Origin: Theristus sp. LFF4_11
Taxonomy: Eukaryota > Nematoda > Chromadorea > Monhysterida > Xyalidae
Direction: 5' to 3'
NCBI GenBank assembly: GCA_030248135.1
Contig: JASANC010002943.1
Span: forward strand, 1 to 64,000
DNA length: 64,000 nt
Shown: positions 27,101 to 33,724 of the stretch, piece after piece
How positions within the stretch are numbered: position 1 is the first letter of the stretch
Layout of the letters: each line of letters begins with the position of its first letter
Notes under the pieces: generated by a model
Databases searched by the model: none
Seen by the model: only the letters and a program-made list of their open reading frames with translations
Told to the model about the DNA's origin: nothing
Translations under genes and position numbers: made by a program

Positions 27101-29088
27101 AAAATGTACCCGGAAGCAGCAAAAACTGCGATCATCATTGCGCGAGAAGAACAGAAGAAAGGTCTTTCACAACACTGTTACTCAAAAACGCAACACTGTA
27201 AATTTCATCATTGTTCCAGGTTCCTATCGTCTTGCACACGACGTTTTGCTCGGCATGTATCGCGATCTGAAAACGGAGAAAATTCGAATTCCAAACGAGA
27301 TGGATAACAACTTGATGTTGCTGCATAGTTATCTGATTGTTAAGGTACGTCCATTTATACATACCGTAAAATCGTGCATATGAGGTTCCTCCCACTTATA
27401 AAGGCAAAAACACCATTTAGTTTTCTGTGCGTACGCACAGACGTGTCGTTAGTAATCCCGTGCGCAAACTAATTGTGTCCGTAATGCATTAAGATAGCAC
27501 ACACGACACGATTTCTAAATCGCGTGGCCATTTTGTAAGTGTCGTGTCCGTGCGTACGCACAATAAACTAATTGCTAAATCCCCCTTAAGACCCCCACCC
27601 AAAAGTGGGCGGAGTGTCACACGGTGGAAAAAAAACTATTTACCTACTCGCACTTATAAAGTTGTCACACAAAATTCCACTTTTTTCAGAAATTTTTGAT
27701 TTTCAACATTATATAAGACCTTACCGTATATCTAACTACACACAAGAAGAACCGACGCGGCTAAATCATCCACGATGTAGAACATTGCTTCCAACACAAA
27801 TTCAATGTGGATTGCGCATTTTCAGCCGCTCATAAAAAGAGGTGACCACATGAAAGCGGCCCAAATGTTGGTGCGAGTAGCAACGAGCATCAGTCGATTT
27901 CCAGCCCGTACGCTGCGCAACAATGTTTTTTTATTATTGGTATTCTATTACAAAACGTTTGGAACCTTTCATATTTTTTGTTTAGATGCAGTGCAAATCC
28001 TGACGTCCACTGTGATCGAATGCTCAAAAGTCGGTTTAAAAGGGCAGGCATTCAAGTTCGCTGCACAACTTATGCGCCCTGAATACCGTAAAGAAATCGA
28101 CGAAAAGTACCGCAAGAAAATGGAGCAGATTGTGAGGTATGGCTTGGACTTTAGCTCCGTCTTTTTTCATTGTGTGACACACACTGCGATTAGTTACCGG
28201 TACTTCACAAATTACTCATCCACAAAAGAAGAATTTAGAGCAATGTGAAGCTGCCAATTCGTATGGCTACTAATTGTGCAGCAGCCGCACAAATTTGCGG
28301 TAATTTGTAGATTTGTTTTTCATTGCAGTCATTATTACTTTTTGCTCAGAAAGCAAGACCACGTCACTGATCCCGAAGAGTCACTTAGTCCGTGTCCGTT
28401 TTGCGATACCCCTCAACGAGAAACGGAGCTCAGCTGCAATGTCTGTCAAAATGCGCTGCCATATTGCATTGTGACGGTTGGTGTGTGTTCAGAGCAATCT
28501 CTGTGTTGCATACAGATTCGTTGATCAATTTCACCATACGCAAAGTAAAACGTATGCCACTCGGTTTCGATTGTGTTGTTGTTGTTGTTGGGATTTTTAG
28601 GCAATATTATGAGTCAGGGCTAACCGAGAGAAGCGTACTGAACGCCACTGAGTAGGGTGCCCATCGAGTTTTCTCTGTCATTAAGTGCCTATACACCCCT
28701 CGGCGGGGCTCGATCTCCCGAGCGCACAGACTGTAGTCTAACGCGCTGCGACCAGGTTTCGAGCGGTTTGAGTTGTGTCCTGTTTTGTCAAGTTTGATCA
28801 GCTGCTTTTTGTTCAGGGTCACCACATTGTCAAGAGCGACTGCACCCGTTGTTTGCACTGTCTGTTCCCAGCGAGTTGCACCGAATTTAAAAAGTGCCTA
28901 CCATGCATTGCCATTGGTTTTTAGTAATTTTATTAGTGTCAAATTTCTTCAGGTTTTTCTCTTAATTGAGCTTTATGAAACGTTTCAGAATTGCCGAGAC
29001 TGGTGAAAACTGTCCGATGTGTGCTGAACGCTGTGAACCGAGTGATCTGCTGCTGATCAGCGATATACTGCAGTTTCAAAATCAGTGA
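3132..29088 (+). CDS. WDR19: WDR19/IFT144, intraflagellar transport A protein (5' end missing)
   Basis: IFT144 is a core subunit of the IFT-A complex, which drives retrograde transport in cilia. Translated exons follow vertebrate WDR19 collinearly, from the late beta-propeller ([11 protein letters not shown] near 3170) through the TPR/helical solenoid to the paired-cysteine C-terminus (CPFC, CNVC, CLHC, CPMC). Exons: 3132-3274, 3695-3795, 4017-4137, 4233-4355, 4513-4755, 4866-4932, 5106-5272, 5362-5399, 7942-8039, 9743-9915, 10122-10231, 24148-24205, 24608-24757, 25183-25265, 25367-25507, 25597-25686, 25857-25981, 26378-26487, 26717-26857, 27065-27161, 27220-27344, 27826-27907, 27986-28135, 28350-28475, 28817-28893, 28989-29088. 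The first propeller half lies off the left edge. One intron hosts an antisense gene and another a Gypsy element. No frame break was seen. Family identity is near certain; single exon edges may shift by a few bases (at 25857 an upstream AG also fits). Confidence 0.95.
3308..3465 (+). repeat. Dispersed ~150-bp repeat (TTTCGCCAGGTAGACGC family)
   Basis: Marked by a GGTTTCG(C/T)CAGGTAGACG core, a CTCGTCAGTGCGACGGACAC block and a TATAGTCTGGGTAAAACATC tail. Related copies lie at 50236-50400 (+), at 38395-38480 and 38572-38725 (-, arranged in tandem), and as a diverged copy near 29345-29500. It looks like a short interspersed element, but I could not assign an RNA parent. Confidence 0.65.
4383..4447. 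mobile_element. Palindromic MITE (GTGACGCGTAGCT family), short copy
   Basis: Bounded by GGGGCATTCATGAA and TTCATGAATGCCGCT, with an internally shortened palindrome. It sits in a WDR19 intron just after the 4233-4355 exon. Confidence 0.75.
5749..7539 (-). CDS. Single-pass membrane protein nested antisense in a WDR19 intron
   Basis: I do not recognise the family. Exon 1 (7539-7066) starts with a hydrophobic signal-like stretch ([18 protein letters not shown]) followed by an extracellular-looking region with several NxT/S sites. Exon 6723-6407 has a TTTTTTTCAG acceptor. It encodes a helical segment, a hydrophobic transmembrane helix ([14 protein letters not shown]) and a basic stop-transfer stretch. 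Exon 6163-5749 joins in phase and gives a polar, Ser/Arg-rich cytoplasmic tail ending at a TGA. Between exons 1 and 3 a helical open stretch (about 6995-6920) would fit in frame, but no AG acceptor precedes it. That part of the model is unsettled: it may be a mutated splice site or a different exon choice. The gene lies wholly between WDR19 exons ending at 5399 and starting at 7942, on the opposite strand. Confidence 0.55.
6178..6350 (-). mobile_element. tRNA-derived SINE, copy 1
   Basis: On the minus strand the copy starts with a tRNA-like head (GTTAGACTACAGTCTGTGCG, then a GATCGAGTCC B-box-like motif). A shared body follows, and it ends in a (CAA)n tail at 6178-6195. It lies in the intron before the last exon of the nested membrane-protein gene. 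Confidence 0.7.
8191..10190. repeat. Right arm of the 2-kb inverted repeat
   Basis: Mirror of 1-2012. This arm contains the WDR19 exon 9743-9915 and the first 69 bases of the next exon in their proper genic order, so it is probably the ancestral copy. Small indels separate the arms, for instance around 8350 against 1845. A pair of 75-codon open frames at 1015-1242 and 8951-9178 are simply the same non-coding sequence seen in both arms. Confidence 0.93.
10269..11042. mobile_element. Non-autonomous DNA transposon with ~140-bp terminal inverted repeats
   Basis: Starts ATTATCTAAAAATGCGG and ends with the complementary CGCATTTTTAGATAAT. The inverted termini run inward about 140 bases (through the TGATGTGGTACACACGGATA stretch). 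The interior shows no transposase. A second copy is at 41681-42714 and a half copy at 2013-2317. Both full copies are followed directly by the same satellite-bearing sequence. Confidence 0.85.
11043..11514. repeat. ~149-bp satellite array, left part
   Basis: About three diverged units of the satellite that is best displayed at 42715-43850, with hallmarks CGATTCGCCCGAAATCGTCA and CCGTGATCAGCGCATTGAAT. The Gypsy element interrupts the array, which resumes at 22890. Confidence 0.85.
11515..12140 (-). repeat. 3' LTR of the Gypsy element
   Basis: Nearly identical to 22267-22889. Differences include the lengths of an A run, a GT microsatellite and a T run, plus two substitutions near 11825-11840. 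In element orientation it starts TGTAATGGCC and ends GGGGTGCACA. Confidence 0.93.
12141..12160 (-). other. Polypurine tract
   Basis: Read on the minus strand, AGTGGGGGAGTAGGG lies directly upstream of the 3' LTR. This is the expected position for the plus-strand DNA primer of an LTR element. Confidence 0.75.
12161..15287 (-). other. Long 3' non-coding region of the Gypsy element
   Basis: Three kilobases between the pol stop and the polypurine tract hold only short frames with no recognisable domain. The 12250-13400 part is A-rich on the plus strand (many CAAAACT-like words), while 13450-15250 is more balanced with short internal repeats (for example GAACAGGCGATCCAC twice near 14475 and 14535). 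I see no envelope-like signal peptide or membrane anchor. Confidence 0.6.
15288..21089 (-). CDS. Gag-pol polyprotein of a Ty3/Gypsy retrotransposon
   Basis: A single uninterrupted 1933-codon frame. The N-terminus is basic and carries GHGG repeats. A retropepsin-like DSG motif lies near residue 393. A CCHC knuckle ([14 protein letters not shown]) lies near residue 671, after the protease rather than before it. Reverse transcriptase spans about 850-1050 with YLDD near 991. RNase H follows ([11 protein letters not shown] near 1144). Integrase has an HHCC zinc motif near 1570 and catalytic D, D and E near 1633, 1692 and 1727, giving the usual D,D-35-E spacing. A GPF motif is near the C-terminus. 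Open frame and conserved catalytic residues suggest the copy could be active. Gag and pol appear to share one frame without a frameshift. Confidence 0.95.
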   Translation of the reverse strand: MFVVFDCCTIGRAMARKRRRKHKGHGGSVHEGDGGQVQRGHGGHTSMAQGDCCTTNVGSVNGCWPMESSCNVTNGYERLVLMDDEDIWDFVQRVLDNTPQGASVAAYVDEGLPWWMRQRIWSEFQRTGVSLSLSMYVDRVREMQAEISGHCPWRESASSWRWSDSGVVDGDGDVDQWSRQQLAAETVDEFMTVVEVQGIMCQAIVEDRMGHSFITASTVEGIERRIGRRMLRRQVSVRMYGELQHVTQVLVRLRCRTNEVVAKLVVDDTTDNYELDLAGKDNKLFWMARRDEKAWRPSRKLDCSDEASVVSAKPQTKWMPAHCSNSNTMQPSDSERPKLSDMQLKLERGEPQPIINNNKRLTATTHDQLSEPALLHENTYRLAYIEGVPCRALKDSGSQCSFIPIRLLEKLETASGRKFKRGREQACVQGFDVRVPPLVFNETVVLKVRVNDKEKSIKFVVNRQPKAQQLLIGTGHDALFGPDAGWAWIVSPPKATDKCAQFEMPESERPGMPLSARERFETPVQLRGLTKRQQRKIKGKVVFQKDVVLPPGCSTKVKLQVEPESAQDDGTNGTGKDDDVIGCAQIVEATGEMRLMETCLVEVSRLDEVTVALTNPTCCVLRCKKGDEVGRIDTVRVLPKAVMEDELILPEAAKVPAARLSQCTECSFCGDVKHKLHDCMAYALYWNRNSETVTISKEDAVALVNNWEMEKKLQSKGRTTNECRKCSLPGYEKSLCADASHLFNNDGSAAECKALMGALSSGRQQHNYGKMVSLEDEQTRREKLTDFLEKGFEGHELSGEQLRRAMELCRRNHRGFHIFESDRGDCGPNYQMVLDTGLERPFAIQTRTVPYHWREALKEKLEEFRATGIIEPSVSPWSSPVVCVKKKDGSLRICVDYRQLNRIVKRDQFTIPLPHEIMDQVGRCQPKFFTALDLYGGFHQIRLDPKDKEKTAFSTPHGHFQYRMMPMGLSNSPPVFQRLMQETLAGIDDRVHAYLDDVLVATATYEEHLDVLSKVFERLKDAGLLIQPKKCQFFQKEIRYLGYVLDANGVRTDPEKVEKILHYPRPKNQKQVRSFLGLCSFYRIFIPNFSKRARALFQLTKKDQPFVWRDEQQQSFKDLATALTTEPVMLKYPKLMEPWVIRCDASDVGLGAVLEQLGDDGRLHPVCWASRALVGAELNYSATERECLAVRWSLEKWKKYIIGSDVTVVTDHAAIQDAMRRRLTGNKRVERWVAAIAMFNPKIVYMPGKSQTVADALSRTPSDEHVLLQTGLPNARSFDRVIKDADMEARRQAERDGVMVAEGVVAWTTLMERTTDEDLQLDDGYSTKDDSMETGCFPELDSGEVELAFDAVAAMTTRSVQRPWRAHKDMESEVVQQQMEPVFDEDVERCRKVAQDDEPNCDKPICDEPNCDVVKVVDLAAMKEELEVLEAVNAPAACANVVKAKRGRPRKKRVDEVEELDEGLEPAEMKLPVMEDLAKGPKWETTEEKIKTAQQSDKFIRQMTAFLKNGHKKPQLNGEKFDKNIVTLAKSYYLFRGVLYHWKSNENYHQLVVPECEQDALLKEFHEDRGHFGRVKMLAAMQPHYFWRGMTAAIHAHIHKCFLCGTTTGQSRMCKPAMGEFKELDRPGQRVHMDILQLKPRTVNGNQYLLVLVDAFSKDIEAYPMEDQTADACVRRVVNYVSHHGIPETIVTDQGVQFTGSMFESLRKILGFKHNMTSTFHAKSNGQAENANKTLISMLAKLMPHDEATWDDYVDTALMYYRDMPQVSTNCSPFMMERGRQMRVSSSSPFVEYRNRPEKSREPNVVASVKRLRDLYGRAKKRIRGAHEAQKKQHDKNARDTSKFKEGDRVWVYAPQAARGEGYKFARPHTGPFVVEKLHENGTATVRRVDYAENMAFRVNMEKLSRVHQNIPHDVVWDGHRLIRFAPDGNEEE
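21090..22243 (-). other. Gypsy leader with repeated motifs
   Basis: Between the primer-binding site and the first gag codon the minus strand repeats a GGTCATGGAGGACC motif (at about 21640, 21915, 21986 and 22154). It also has a ~55-bp tandem block with GATCGATCGAAGC at about 21228-21350. The first motif encodes GHGGP in one frame, echoing the GHGG motifs at the start of Gag. It may be packaging or translational leader sequence. Confidence 0.6.
22244..22260 (-). other. Primer-binding site
   Basis: On the minus strand, six bases after the 5' LTR, TGGAGGTCCCGCCGATC begins with the TGG expected to pair with a tRNA CCA end. The plus strand here reads like a tRNA 3' half: GTTCGATC with flanking stem bases, then CCA. 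The cognate tRNA was not identified. Confidence 0.65.
22267..22889 (-). repeat. 5' LTR of the Gypsy element
   Basis: Partner of 11515-12140, more than 99% identical by eye. In element orientation it lies upstream of the primer-binding site and gag, so it should carry the promoter. Confidence 0.93.
22890..24075. repeat. Satellite remainder and tail of the composite repeat
   Basis: The satellite resumes after the Gypsy element (to about 23160). It is followed by low-complexity sequence and then a tail from about 23740 that matches 44190-44520. The tail ends with a potential hairpin (GATGCGC ... GCGCATC) just before GCATGAT. The 23200-23740 part shows no gene. Confidence 0.7.
24262..24520. mobile_element. 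MITE with CCGTAAAGTCTTGCAT termini, TA-flanked
   Basis: Inverted termini CCGTAAAGTCTTGCAT and ATGCAAGACTTTACGG, each flanked by TA, which suggests a Tc1/mariner-type element. Related copies: about 27363-27729, 31269-31620, 37065-37350, 54207-54910 and 57160-57560. Internal words such as CCCAAAAGTGGGCGGAG recur. Confidence 0.75.
26107..26265. mobile_element. MITE of the ACAGTC / CTGATTGGTTGG family
   Basis: About 40 bases of inverted terminus containing AGCTGATTGGTTGGTGC and its complement, in a WDR19 intron. Relatives at 34541-34684, 40798-41088, 62537-62693 and 63636-63792 share the ACAGTCCATCT ends. Confidence 0.75.
26914..27004. mobile_element. Palindromic MITE (GTGACGCGTAGCT family)
   Basis: Bounded by GGGGCATTCATGAAAC and GCTTCATGAATGCCGCTT, in the WDR19 intron after exon 26717-26857. 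Confidence 0.8.
28577..28765 (-). mobile_element. tRNA-derived SINE, copy 2 (full)
   Basis: On the minus strand the head has a tRNA A-box-like TGGTCGCAGCGCG and a perfect GWTCRANNC B box (GATCGAGCC). A ~110-base body and a (CAA)n tail follow. It is the best preserved of the three copies and sits in a late WDR19 intron. Confidence 0.75.
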
Positions 29089-29143
29089 ATCACTCACATG
29101 TACGATGTGTGCTACAAACAAAACAGATGTGTGCATGATTGTA

Positions 29144-29149
29144 AATAAA
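29144..29149 (+). terminator. Polyadenylation signal of WDR19
   Basis: AATAAA 56 bases after the WDR19 stop codon, the right strand and distance for 3'-end processing. Confidence 0.65.
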
Positions 29150-29533
29150 ACCTGGTTTTACAACCATCAGTATTTTGCTCCATGCGTAAACCAGAAAAGA
29201 GTCCTGAAGATAAACTGTAAACTTATTACCGCATGCAAACTATGGCGGTGATGTGAAGTGAAAAATGTAAAGAATGTCACATGTGAAAAAAACTTCAAGC
29301 ACACGCACAAGTTCACCACAACAATTACAACGTGCAAGCACTGTTTCTTGCGGTTTCGCCTGGATAAGCGTATACCGCGGGCCCCGAGGCTCGTCAGTAC
29401 GACAAGGCCCTGGCTGCACAACCCAATCAAAAATTATGACCAGCGCAGACGGATGTTATGTCTGGCTGAAACATCAGCGAAACAGTGGATCACACAATGT
29501 TCCCTATTGTCAGCCAGCACGAATGAAGCTCAA

Positions 29534-32500
29534 TCAATACAAGATGCGATGTCCGTTTTCGTTGTACTCTCGCGGCGGCTGCTTGTAATCGCCAAACTCC
29601 GAGACTGCCGCGGTGCGCGGTCGATGTTCGAGCCAATCAACGTTCACGTCACCGTCACGCATCCATTTGTAGAAACGCCACACCTTTGGAGTAATGAAAT
29701 GCCGGACACTGACACTGATGAATCGCGGACATACAAAACATCATCGGCTGTTTAACAATTCAATATTGCTGCCCATGAAAAAGTAAAATAAAATACTTGC
29801 ACGCGTTTTGCTGGACGGAGGTTGATTTTAGCTTTCAATTGGAAGATTCAATGACCGAATTGGACGTGTTTGCTCGCACGTGAATCTGCCGCCACGCCCT
29901 TCTAGGCAATAATGGGCTAACCTGCCAAGCGAAGAACATGCAAAGCAGCCACCAGAGCCACGCTAACACCAGCGCATACAACAACGCTGCCTCTTCGATT
30001 TCATCAGTTTGATACCGACTGGCTGGGTCCAACATCCGCATCATCATGGCTGCTGTAAAACAAGTTTGTTTTTTTGTTTTTGTTGCCTCCACTACCGAGC
30101 ATTCACAAATGTTTTACCAGTAAACTGATAAATTTCTAGAATTTTCTGTGCAAGTTATGGAGACATAAAAATCTGTATGCCCTTTCAATTGCAGTACATC
30201 ATCACAAACATCCTCATTGCTCACCAATTATGATGCCAAGCGACACAGTGCTGATGAGTAGCATGATGAAATTCGGTAGCAGCCAAACGGGCTCCCAGAA
30301 GTAGAACGCCAGTGCATACGGAAGCAAGGCGACCAGCCACACTGCGCAATAGGCGATGTGGTGCGCCAAAGCGAACTCGAGCCACGACTCGAACCAGTTG
30401 CTCTCTTGACTGTTGCCATAGTACCACTGAAACGGTGGGAAAGAGCGATAAGTGGCAGAAGCAAGCGAATGGAATTGCAGTTTAATGAGGATCCATAATA
30501 AGTGGCTCTTTAATAATAGAAGGAAAACGTAAAGAAACGTAAAGAATCCAACAATAATGAGATGAGAATGAGATAAGATAACGAGAGATAGAGGAATAGA
30601 GAAAAATATTGAGGGTTCTCTTTTGACTGGAGACAAATATTCAAGCATACGAAGTAATTAATCGCGAGTCCCGCGTCCTGAAGATCGCCGCCGATATTCA
30701 CTTGGTCAATGCAACCGTAGTCAACACGATGATTGTAGCGGGTGAACAACGCACCGTTGATACTCACCTGTGACCATGTTTTTTGTTAAAAATTGAAATG
30801 TGCCACACATTGATAGTATCATACATTAGCAGCCCGAATCAAGCAAACGCGTTCAAATGCTCGCGAACGCTGAGAAATACCGTGGTTTTCTATTAATTGA
30901 CCTTGAGTGCTTTTGTTTAATTCACGGTTAGTCCAGAACATTTTTATGAATGTCCAATGTGCTTTTTGTGCATACAATGTACAATGTAGCATCCAATATG
31001 TACGGTATGGCCGATTAAACATGGCAGCTTTTTTCAGGGCTCAAGGAGCGCGCGAATTTTGAATGAACGAAAAAAGATGTTCAGAAACCAAATTGCGTGC
31101 CAAATTTGACGTGTTTTTGAAAACTAATGGATTATCCGCGCTATTCTGTGCATTCTTTCTCCGTTGCACGCATGATTGAAAATTATGTTGGCATTTTTGA
31201 AAAAGACAACTCCTAGTCTGCGACTGATCCCGCCTTGATGGACTGCCTCATTTATTCGGCCGTACTGTACCGTAAATTTGCATATAAGACCTCGTTTATT
31301 TGGAGATATTTGAGGCGCTCGATTACAAAAATGGAGGTATTGTAAATCCGTGGGACCTGTAACGGGAACTTTTATTCCCGCTCGGGGCACGGTCTCGAAA
31401 ATCACAGAATCATGCTAAACGGGCACTCTAAAGCTATACGGGTGCTGATTAAAAAGAATATGGAGGTTTTGAACATGTTGTTCTCGCTATTCACACCTAA
31501 CGAGCCCTAACTATTGCGACCCATGCGGGTCCTGCACTGAAAAAAAGAATAACTGGTAGTAATATTTTACTTTGTTATACCCTTCGAGCATTTTTCCAAA
31601 TCAGTATGCAAAACTTTACGGGTATGTACAAACTATGAAGATTAAAATATAGTAGCGTTGCCGCGACACGTGTTTTGTCTCGTCATTTGTCTCGTCTCGC
31701 GCGACTTTTGGCTGTCTCCGTCTCGCGGTTTTTGAAAACAAACTGTCTCGTGTCTCGTCTCGTCTCGCGGCAACCCAACAATAATGTGCAAAAGAACAAT
31801 TGACTTCATAATAATCGTCGTAAACTTGAATGCGTGTCGTATACTCGGTGTCGGCGACATACGGCTGCCCACCACCCTGTTCCTCGTTTTCGTCCCAAAC
31901 GCCGTTGCGTTGCGTGTTTCGCGCGACGTGCTTGGTGGTTGTCCACCGTGGATTCATGTGAAATGGGATTCGATTCTTGCCGGCGCACACTAACGAGATG
32001 TAGAAGCTGAATCAACAGGTTGTGCGGTTGGAAACAAAGTGTTGGATTGTTTTTTTTTTCTGACGTGACAGAGTTGAATTTTGAATTGCCACTCACTCGT
32101 TCGGACTGGTTGCTTTGATTTTCGCCTTCAATTCCAGTATCCATCCCACCTCCACATGTTCGTCGCCCACCAGATTGTATGTGTATGGCATTGTCTGGCA
32201 AAACAGTCAAGGATGCAAAGTTGTTCGCTTGTTGTTGTTGTTATTGGTTTTTCAGGCGATGTTTTCAGGTCATTAAGTGCCTATACACCCCTCGGCGGGG
32301 CTCGATCTCCCGAGCGCACAGACAATAGTCAAACGCACTGGCACTGCCACCATACCACGAGGGTGACAAATGTAGAAATCTCGATTTACATTAACGGGAC
32401 ATGTATTTTAGATAAGCTGTTTTTATGACGAAAATTTCCTGCTGGCACATAACGGGCAGCTGAAACGCGAACCGGTGCCGTGTTCGTTGCAGCCGGCGTC

Positions 32501-32969
32501 ACGGTGGTCCAGTCGGGGTCTTGCGGCAGTTGCTCCCAACGGCTGAAATCACCAAAATTGAATAAAGTCCTGCTTAAATGCACTTGCATCGGACGTTCTA
32601 GCCAATGTATGTTTTTGGGTCTCCACTGTTCATACAGTTTTATCGGAGTTTCCTGCTTTGTCGCGAAATGCATAAGAAGAATGGAATGGTGAATATGAGT
32701 TTGTTCCAAACTGGCGCTTTGTGCCTATATGGTGACTGGCAAAAAACCTTCCTAAAAATCGTCCTTTTATTTCTAATTTATTTTTATTTTGCCCGATCAG
32801 CAAATCAGTTTTCAAGAAAAAAGCCATTTTACCGCCATCGATCCAGAATGATGCCAGCGCCAGATAGCATCACCATGATCATGACCATTTCAATGGTGCC
32901 AATGATGGCTGCTCCATTCAAAATGTGGCAACAACCCATCCGTTTACCCTGACAGCTTGGCAGACCCAT
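29534..32969 (-). CDS. Four-membrane-segment protein with a galectin domain (paralogue B)
   Basis: Exons, high to low: 32969-32833, 32542-32473, about 32196-32074, 31989-31805, 30767-30651, 30426-30225, 30052-29934 (end uncertain), 29683-29534. Order: CCH(I) motif and TM1 (GTIEMVMIMVMLSGAGIIL); a linker; a galectin domain with HMNPRW, VARN and WDENEEQ; then TM2, TM3 and TM4. The frame resembles LAPTM4/nematode DUF7027-type tetraspans (CC..H..G then TM1), but their short first loop is replaced by the galectin. The galectin would be lumenal or extracellular. At 32091-32098 a doubled 4-base unit (GAGT on the minus strand) breaks the frame inside the first galectin strands; without one unit the frame reads on in phase. 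Paralogous to the gene at 33725-37022. An exon upstream of 32969 is possible. Confidence 0.75.
31000..31268. mobile_element. MITE with GTATGGCCGA(T/A)TAAA termini
   Basis: Termini pair GTACGGTATGGCCGATTAAA with TTTATTCGGCCGTACTGTAC. The interior shares GGCGGGATCAGTCGCAGACTAG with copies at about 41281-41580 and 41935-42200 (the last nested in the long-TIR element). It lies in an intron of paralogue B. Confidence 0.7.
32225..32345 (-). mobile_element. tRNA-derived SINE, copy 3 (internally deleted)
   Basis: Same head (GTCTGTGCGCTCGGGAGATC) and (CAA)n-like tail as 28577-28765, but about 70 bases of the body are missing. It is in the intron between the second and third exons of paralogue B. Confidence 0.7.
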
Positions 32970-33479
32970 TTTTTTGTGAGGAATTATGCTTTTAACTCTG
33001 TGTTCCTGAGAATGCCCTAAAATACAAAAAACGACAATTGTTATCGCTCGATTCGTCTCGTGTGTGTGTACGAACAACTGCATGTTGCCATTTTGGTCAT
33101 GAGTGTGAGAAAACTGTTATTGATATTGTAAACGATGTCAGTGCCCATTGCTCATTATTTTTGCATTCTCTATATTGTCAATGTTCATATTTCTCAATTT
33201 CATGTTTTTTTTTTCTTTTCACAGTTTAGTTTACCTGACATCACAGTCAACACTGCTGTCATACTATGTACACAATGCAGTCGTCATATACACTTGCCGC
33301 TTAGCAACGCATAAACAAAAGTATCAGATCTGTTGCTAAGAAGCGACGATTTCTTGTTGCGTCATTAACTATTCAAAGAAAAACAGAGACCGAAAAAATG
33401 CATTCAACTCAGATGCACACGCGGAAAAGACCAAAAAAGGGTACAAGCAAAGTGGTACATTTCAGCAGTTTAAATGAAT

Positions 33480-33660
<181 letters not shown>

Positions 33661-33724
33661 TCAAATCAAATCAAATCAAATTGAATCAGGTAAAAATCAA
33701 TAACTGCATCAATTTGTCAATAAA

